Position numbers and translations under genes: made by a program. Below are positions 58,858 through 64,000 of a DNA stretch of 64,000 nt, in pieces (positions within the stretch are counted from its first letter, which is position 1; every line of letters starts with the position of its first letter). The stretch spans positions 2,728,001-2,792,000 of the forward strand of contig NZ_CP043661.1 in NCBI RefSeq assembly GCF_014217565.1. Reading direction: 5' to 3'. The DNA comes from Kribbella qitaiheensis (GTDB lineage Bacteria > Actinomycetota > Actinomycetes > Propionibacteriales > Kribbellaceae). Under the pieces are notes generated by a model. That model saw only the letters and a program-made list of their open reading frames with translations, did no database searches and was not told where the DNA came from.

Positions 58858-61800
58858 TCAGGCCGGTGGCCCTACGGGCTCGGCGATCACATCGTCGATC
58901 AGTCTGGTACACCACCGCAGCAGCTCCTGGTCGCGGAGCGGCTGACCGGCGACCGGCCGGGTGGCAGGTCTTGGCACCAGGATCGTACGCAGTTGCGCCT
59001 TGACCAGACTCTTCGGGTACAGCCTGTTCAGCCGCAGCACCTTCGAATCGGGCAGGTCGACCGGTCCGAACCGGATCAGATTGCCCTGCAGAGTGACGTC
59101 CTGCAGCCCCGCAGTACGGGCGTGGTTGCGGAACTTCGCCACCTCGATCAGGTTCAGCACCGGCTGTGGGATGTCGCCGTACCGGTCGTGCAGCTCTTCG
59201 ACCAGCTCCGCGATCCCGTCCGCATCCCGTACGGCGGCCAGCCGCTGGTACATCTCCAGCCGCAGCCGCTGTGACGGCACGTAGTCGTGCGGAAGGTGTG
59301 CGTCGATCGGCAGCTCGATCTTGACCTCGGGCTCGTCGGCCTGGGTGTCACCCCGGTACTCCGCGACCGCCTCGCCGACCAGCCGGACGTACAGATCGAA
59401 CCCGACGTCGGCGATGTGGCCGGACTGCTCGCCGCCCAGCAGGTTGCCCGCGCCACGGATCTCCAGGTCCTTCATCGCAACCTGCATACCGGCACCGAGG
59501 TCGGCGTGCTGCGCGATGGTGGCGAGCCGGTCGTGCGCGGTCTCGGTGAGCGGCTTCTCCGGTGGGAAGAAGAAGTACGCGTACGCCCGCTCGCGTCCTC
59601 GCCCGACCCGGCCGCGAAGCTGGTGCAGCTGCGAGAGCCCGAGCAGGTCGGAGCGCTCGACGATCAGGGTGTTCGCGTTCGAGATGTCGATCCCGGACTC
59701 GACGATCGTCGTACAGACGATGACGTCGGACTCCTTCTCCCAGAAGCCCTGGATGACCTGTTCCAGTTGGTGCTCCGGCATCTGCCCGTGCGCCACGCTG
59801 ACCCGGGCCTCCGGGACCAGCTGGCGGATCCGCGCGGCCGCCTTCTCGATCGTGTTGACCCGGTTGTGGACGAAGAAGACCTGGCCCTCACGCAGCAGCT
59901 CGCGCCGGATCGCCGCGGTCACCTGACCCTCTTCGTAAGCACCGACGAAGGTCAGTACCGGGTGCCGCTCTTCCGGCGGCGTCGCGATCGTCGACATCTC
60001 CCGGATGCCGGTGATCGACATCTCCAGGGTGCGCGGGATCGGGGTCGCGGACATCGTCAGCACGTCGACGGCCGTCCGCAGTTGCTTCAGCTGCTCCTTG
60101 TGCTCGACGCCGAACCGCTGCTCCTCGTCGACCACGACCAGTCCGAGGTCCTTGAACGCGACCTCGCCGCTGAACAGCCGGTGCGTCCCGATCACCACGT
60201 CGACCGACCCGTCGGCCAGCCCCTCGATGGTGGCCTTGGCCTCCTTGTCGGTCTGGAACCGCGACAACGGCGCCACGTTCACCGGGAACGCGGCGTACCG
60301 CTCGGCGAAGGTCGCGTAGTGCTGCTGGACGAGGAGCGTGGTGGGAACCAGGATGGCGACCTGCTTGCCGTCCTGCACCGCCTTGAAGGCCGCCCGGACG
60401 GCGATCTCCGTCTTGCCGTAGCCGACGTCGCCACAGACGATCCGGTCCATCGGCGTGACCCGCTCCATGTCGCGCTTCACGTCGTCGATGGTGGCCAGCT
60501 GGTCCGGCGTCTCCACGAACGGGAAGGCGTCCTCCAGCTCGCGCTGCCAGGGGGTGTCCTTGGAGAAGGCATGCCCCTTGGTCGCCTGCCGCGCGGCGTA
60601 CAGCTTGATCAGCTCGCCCGCGATCTGGCGAACCGCCTTGCGTGCACGGCCCTTGCGCTTGGCCCAGTCGCCGCCGCCCATCTTGTCGAGCGTGGGCTGC
60701 TCGCCGCCGACGTACCGGGTGACCTGGTCGAGCTGGTCGGTCGGCACATACAGCCGGTCACCGGGTTGGCCGCGCTTGCTCGGCGCGAACTCGATCACGA
60801 TGTACTCGCGAGTGGCCTTCTGGGAGCCGGTGCCGACGGTGCGTTGCAGCATCTCGCCGTACCGGCCCACGCCGTGCTGCTCGTGCACGACGTAGTCGCC
60901 GGGCGCCAGCTCCAGCGGGTCGACCGCCTTCTTCCGGCGGCTCGGCATCCGTTGCTGGGAACGCCTTTCGGCCGCACTCCGCTGGCCGGCCAGGTCGTTC
61001 TCGGTCAGTACCGCGAACTTGATGCCCTCGGCAATGAACCCGCGATCCAGGGCGCCCTGGGAGATCAGTACGACGCCGGGCTCGGGCACGCCGTCGATCT
61101 CCTCGACGGTCCGCGCCGGCAGCTCCGCCTCGGAGAACACCTCGGCCAGCCGCTGAGCCGGACCGTGACCCTCGGTGACGCAGACGACGCGCCAGCCGTC
61201 ACGCAGCCAGGCGCGCACATCCTCGACGGCAGCAGCGGTTTCGCCGCGGTACGGGTCGACCTCGTGCGCCGCGACCTGACGGCTCCGGACCGCACCGGCG
61301 TCCGTGTCGATGTCGAGGGAGATCCGCTCCCCCATCGAGTCGCGCAGCTCGGGTGCGTCGGTCGGCGCCGCCGCGAACGGCGACATGCTCCACCAGGCCA
61401 AGCCCTTGCTCAACGCATGCGATCGGACATCCGCCAGCGACATGTACGCCGCGGCACCCAGGTCGATCGGCGCGTCGCCACCACCGGCAGCCGCGGCCCA
61501 CGACGCCTCAAGGAACTCCTGACTGGTCGCGACCAGGTCGTGCGCCCGGGCCCGGACCCGCTCGGGGTCGCTGACCACGACGTGCGTCCCGGCCGGCATC
61601 AGATCGACCAGCAACTCCATGTCGTCGACCAGGACGGGCGCGAGCGACTCCATCCCCTCGACGGCGTGTCCTTCGGCGAGCTTCTCGAACAGCTCCGACA
61701 GCTCGGGGTGTTCCTTGGCCAGTACTGCGGCGCGGGAGCGCACCTCGTCGGTCAGCAGCAGTTCGCGACACGGAGGTGCCCACAGCCCGTGCTGGGCGAT

Positions 61801-62481
61801 CTCCAGTGACCGCTGGTCCGCGACCGCGAAGTACCGGATCTCTTCCACGTCGTCACCGAAGAAGTCGACCCGCAGCGGGTGCTCCTCGGTCGGAGGGAAA
61901 ACGTCGATGATCCCGCCGCGTACTGCGAACTCGCCGCGCCGCTCGACCAGGTCCACCCGGTTGTACGCCGCGCCGGACAGCCGCGCGGCCACGTCTTCGA
62001 GGTCCACGGAGTCACCGACATGCAACTGCACCGGGCGAAGGTCCGCGAGCCCCGCGACCTGCGGCTGGAGCACGGATCGCACCGGGGCGACCAGGATCTT
62101 GATCGGGCCGGTCGTCTCGTCGGACGGATCCGGGTGCGCGAGCCTGCGCAGTACGGCGAGGCGGCGGCCGACCGTGTCCGATCGGGGCGACAACCGCTCG
62201 TGCGGCAGCGTCTCCCAGGCCGGGTAGTAGGCGACCGTGCCGGGCTCGACCATGCACTGCAGGGCCTCGGTGAGCTCTTCGGCCTCACGGAACGTGGCGG
62301 TGACCGCCAGCACCGGCCTGTCCGCGCCCTGGTGCGCGGCGAGCGCCGCCATCAGGACAGGGCGGATCGAGCCGGGAGCGCTCAGGTCGAGTGTCGTGAC
62401 GCCCTCGGTACGGGCATCACGAACGGCCTCCGCCACCACCGGATCGGTGATCAGGGTGTCGACCAGACCGGCCAGTTTCAC
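58858..62481 (-). CDS. mfd: Transcription-repair coupling factor Mfd
   Basis: 1207 residues, full length for the family. The UvrB-homology region is at the N-terminus (YYPAWETLPHERLSPRSDTV). The RNA-polymerase interaction domain includes LAPGDYVVHEQHGVGRYGEM. The SF2 translocase has Walker A CGDVGYGKTEIAVRAAF near residue 685, motif II VVVDEEQRFGVEH and TMSATPIPRTLEMS, then RVGRGRERAYAYFFFP. A TRCF C-terminal domain follows. It removes stalled RNA polymerase and recruits UvrA to lesions. 27 bp after pth and 25 bp before the SurA-like gene. Confidence 0.97.
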   Translation of the reverse strand: MKLAGLVDTLITDPVVAEAVRDARTEGVTTLDLSAPGSIRPVLMAALAAHQGADRPVLAVTATFREAEELTEALQCMVEPGTVAYYPAWETLPHERLSPRSDTVGRRLAVLRRLAHPDPSDETTGPIKILVAPVRSVLQPQVAGLADLRPVQLHVGDSVDLEDVAARLSGAAYNRVDLVERRGEFAVRGGIIDVFPPTEEHPLRVDFFGDDVEEIRYFAVADQRSLEIAQHGLWAPPCRELLLTDEVRSRAAVLAKEHPELSELFEKLAEGHAVEGMESLAPVLVDDMELLVDLMPAGTHVVVSDPERVRARAHDLVATSQEFLEASWAAAAGGGDAPIDLGAAAYMSLADVRSHALSKGLAWWSMSPFAAAPTDAPELRDSMGERISLDIDTDAGAVRSRQVAAHEVDPYRGETAAAVEDVRAWLRDGWRVVCVTEGHGPAQRLAEVFSEAELPARTVEEIDGVPEPGVVLISQGALDRGFIAEGIKFAVLTENDLAGQRSAAERRSQQRMPSRRKKAVDPLELAPGDYVVHEQHGVGRYGEMLQRTVGTGSQKATREYIVIEFAPSKRGQPGDRLYVPTDQLDQVTRYVGGEQPTLDKMGGGDWAKRKGRARKAVRQIAGELIKLYAARQATKGHAFSKDTPWQRELEDAFPFVETPDQLATIDDVKRDMERVTPMDRIVCGDVGYGKTEIAVRAAFKAVQDGKQVAILVPTTLLVQQHYATFAERYAAFPVNVAPLSRFQTDKEAKATIEGLADGSVDVVIGTHRLFSGEVAFKDLGLVVVDEEQRFGVEHKEQLKQLRTAVDVLTMSATPIPRTLEMSITGIREMSTIATPPEERHPVLTFVGAYEEGQVTAAIRRELLREGQVFFVHNRVNTIEKAAARIRQLVPEARVSVAHGQMPEHQLEQVIQGFWEKESDVIVCTTIVESGIDISNANTLIVERSDLLGLSQLHQLRGRVGRGRERAYAYFFFPPEKPLTETAHDRLATIAQHADLGAGMQVAMKDLEIRGAGNLLGGEQSGHIADVGFDLYVRLVGEAVAEYRGDTQADEPEVKIELPIDAHLPHDYVPSQRLRLEMYQRLAAVRDADGIAELVEELHDRYGDIPQPVLNLIEVAKFRNHARTAGLQDVTLQGNLIRFGPVDLPDSKVLRLNRLYPKSLVKAQLRTILVPRPATRPVAGQPLRDQELLRWCTRLIDDVIAEPVGPPA

Positions 62482-62508
62482 GAGTTGTCCGACCTCACGA
62501 GTTGTCCA

Positions 62509-63084
<576 letters not shown>

Positions 63085-63133
63085 GAATCCCGGCCTTCCT
63101 GATTGAAGCTCTGCGCTTGAGATGAGTCCCGAA

Positions 63134-63763
63134 CTACTCGGCGACGGCGGCGGCGACCGGCTCGTCGCGCTCGATGCCCGCCTCGGCCTCGGCCTCGGCC
63201 ATCTCGGCGTCGGCCTGCTCGGCGGTCTGGGCCGCGGTCACGTTGATGATCAGGGTGTCCGGCTCGATGGCCAGCGTCGTGCCGGCCGGCAGCTTGAGGT
63301 CGGACGCGTGGATCTGGTCACCCGCGTCCAGGCCTTCGACCGACACGGTGACGCCGTCGGGGATGTGGGTCGCCTCGGCCTCGACCAGGATGGTCTGGCT
63401 CTCGACGACGACCAGGGTCTCGCTGACCGCGTCGCCCTCGACGTGCACCTGGATCTCGACCTGGACCTTCTCACCGCGCTTCACGATGACCAGGTCGACG
63501 TGCTCGATGTGACCCTTCAGCGGGTCACGCTGGACCTGCTTCGGCAGCGCGAGCAGGCTTTCGCTGCCCTCGACCTCGATCAGCAGCAGGGCGTTGGCGG
63601 TCTTCAGCGCCAGCATGGTGTCGTGACCGGGCAGCGTGATGTGCACCGGGTCCGTGCCGTGGCCGTAGAGAACGGCGGGCACCTTGTTGTCCCGGCGGAT
63701 TCGGCGGGCAGCACCCTTGCCGAACTCCGTGCGCGACTCGGCTTGGATCTTGACCTCGGCCAC
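63134..63763 (-). CDS. rplY: 50S ribosomal protein L25/general stress protein Ctc
   Basis: 209 residues from GTG 63763 behind GAGGAG. The N-terminal L25 domain binds 5S rRNA (EFGKGAARRIRRDNKVPAVL, LYGHGTDPVHITLPG). The TL5/CTC C-terminal beta domain follows (HIPDGVTVSVEGLDAGDQIH), ending in an acidic tail (EMAEAEAEAGIERDEPV). First gene of the minus-strand run; prs and glmU would be expected upstream, outside the window. Confidence 0.95.
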   Translation of the reverse strand: MAEVKIQAESRTEFGKGAARRIRRDNKVPAVLYGHGTDPVHITLPGHDTMLALKTANALLLIEVEGSESLLALPKQVQRDPLKGHIEHVDLVIVKRGEKVQVEIQVHVEGDAVSETLVVVESQTILVEAEATHIPDGVTVSVEGLDAGDQIHASDLKLPAGTTLAIEPDTLIINVTAAQTAEQADAEMAEAEAEAGIERDEPVAAAVAE

Positions 63764-64000
63764 GAGATGAACTCCTCAAGTGCGTTGCGGTGATCTGTTG
63801 TCAGTGGAACCAGTTGCTGGCCTCAGCGGGCGCTTCTTGACTCCGGAAAAGGCGTCAGGCAACGAACCACCGCGTCGATCACGGAGCCGCGCCCGCCAGG
63901 TCCAGTGAAGGACTTAGTCCGGGGGGCGTCCCTCGCCGAGGCAACCAAAACAGTCTACCCACCACCCAGCCCAGACGGGAAATCCGGTCCCCGGCCATTT
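63764..64000 (-). promoter_or_regulatory. Upstream region of rplY
   Basis: 237 bases without a gene. A TAGACT -10-like element (complement of about 63951-63956) could drive rplY with a leader of roughly 180 bases; no recognised riboswitch is seen in it. Confidence 0.35.

Noticed and set aside
59287..61809. 840-codon open frame on the plus strand
   Set aside because: It is antisense to mfd, whose minus-strand protein has all family motifs; long antisense frames are common in high-GC DNA.

Overview
The window is high-GC actinobacterial chromosome. The strongest clue is the minus-strand housekeeping run rplY-pth-mfd-surA-like-mazG ... eno-ftsB-DUF501-ppx at the right end. Its order matches Actinomycetota such as mycobacteria and Nocardioidaceae/Kribbella-type genomes; a Kribbella-like organism is my best guess, but this is inference. 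One tRNA (Leu, anticodon TAA) is present. I see no rRNA, CRISPR array or recognisable insertion sequence.

Layout. 1-3.1 kb: the end of a sialidase-like gene, then a row of broken genes (GNAT, DinB, DUF2975 remnant, SnoaL remnant). 3.3-10.4 kb: a giant secreted RHS/YD-repeat protein whose frame is broken in a run of six C, with a variable C-terminal domain and an overlapping four-helix membrane gene that may be its immunity protein. 10.5-18 kb: small metabolic, acetyltransferase and kinase genes, including an APH-type kinase cut by an in-frame TAG and a frameshifted membrane gene. 17.7-19.8 kb: a LacI regulator with a palindromic operator facing a Tat-secreted sugar-hydrolase-like protein. 19.8-27 kb: oxidoreductases, a LarA-like protein, two twin 31-residue membrane peptides, cystathionine beta-synthase and an SGNH hydrolase followed by five 79-bp tandem repeats. 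27.5-33.5 kb: small enzymes and regulators, then degraded sequence up to the tRNA-Leu. 33.5-40.4 kb: an ACT-ACT-peptide deformylase fusion, a two-component system, a GH92 mannosidase, and NDH-2 with a probable Rex site. 40.8-42.7 kb: an AbiE-type toxin-antitoxin pair with a long inverted repeat at its promoter. 42.8-47 kb: a serine hydrolase, a family-5 uracil-DNA glycosylase, and a TetR-controlled MFS exporter with paired operators.

The right end carries the conserved cell-division, translation and DNA-repair block, interrupted between mazG and eno (50.5-57.0 kb) by an accessory segment. The segment holds kptA, a LysR remnant, a four-helix membrane protein paired with an OmpA-domain protein, and, divergently, an XRE-regulator/Nudix-like gene pair. 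The shared intergenic region holds GCAC repeats spaced about one helical turn and an orphan terminator. I consider this segment the best candidate for an undescribed system.

Caution: four genes in the first 18 kb (GNAT, DinB, RHS, membrane protein) are each restored by adding or removing one base in a short G or C run. Some 'pseudogenes' may therefore be sequence errors.
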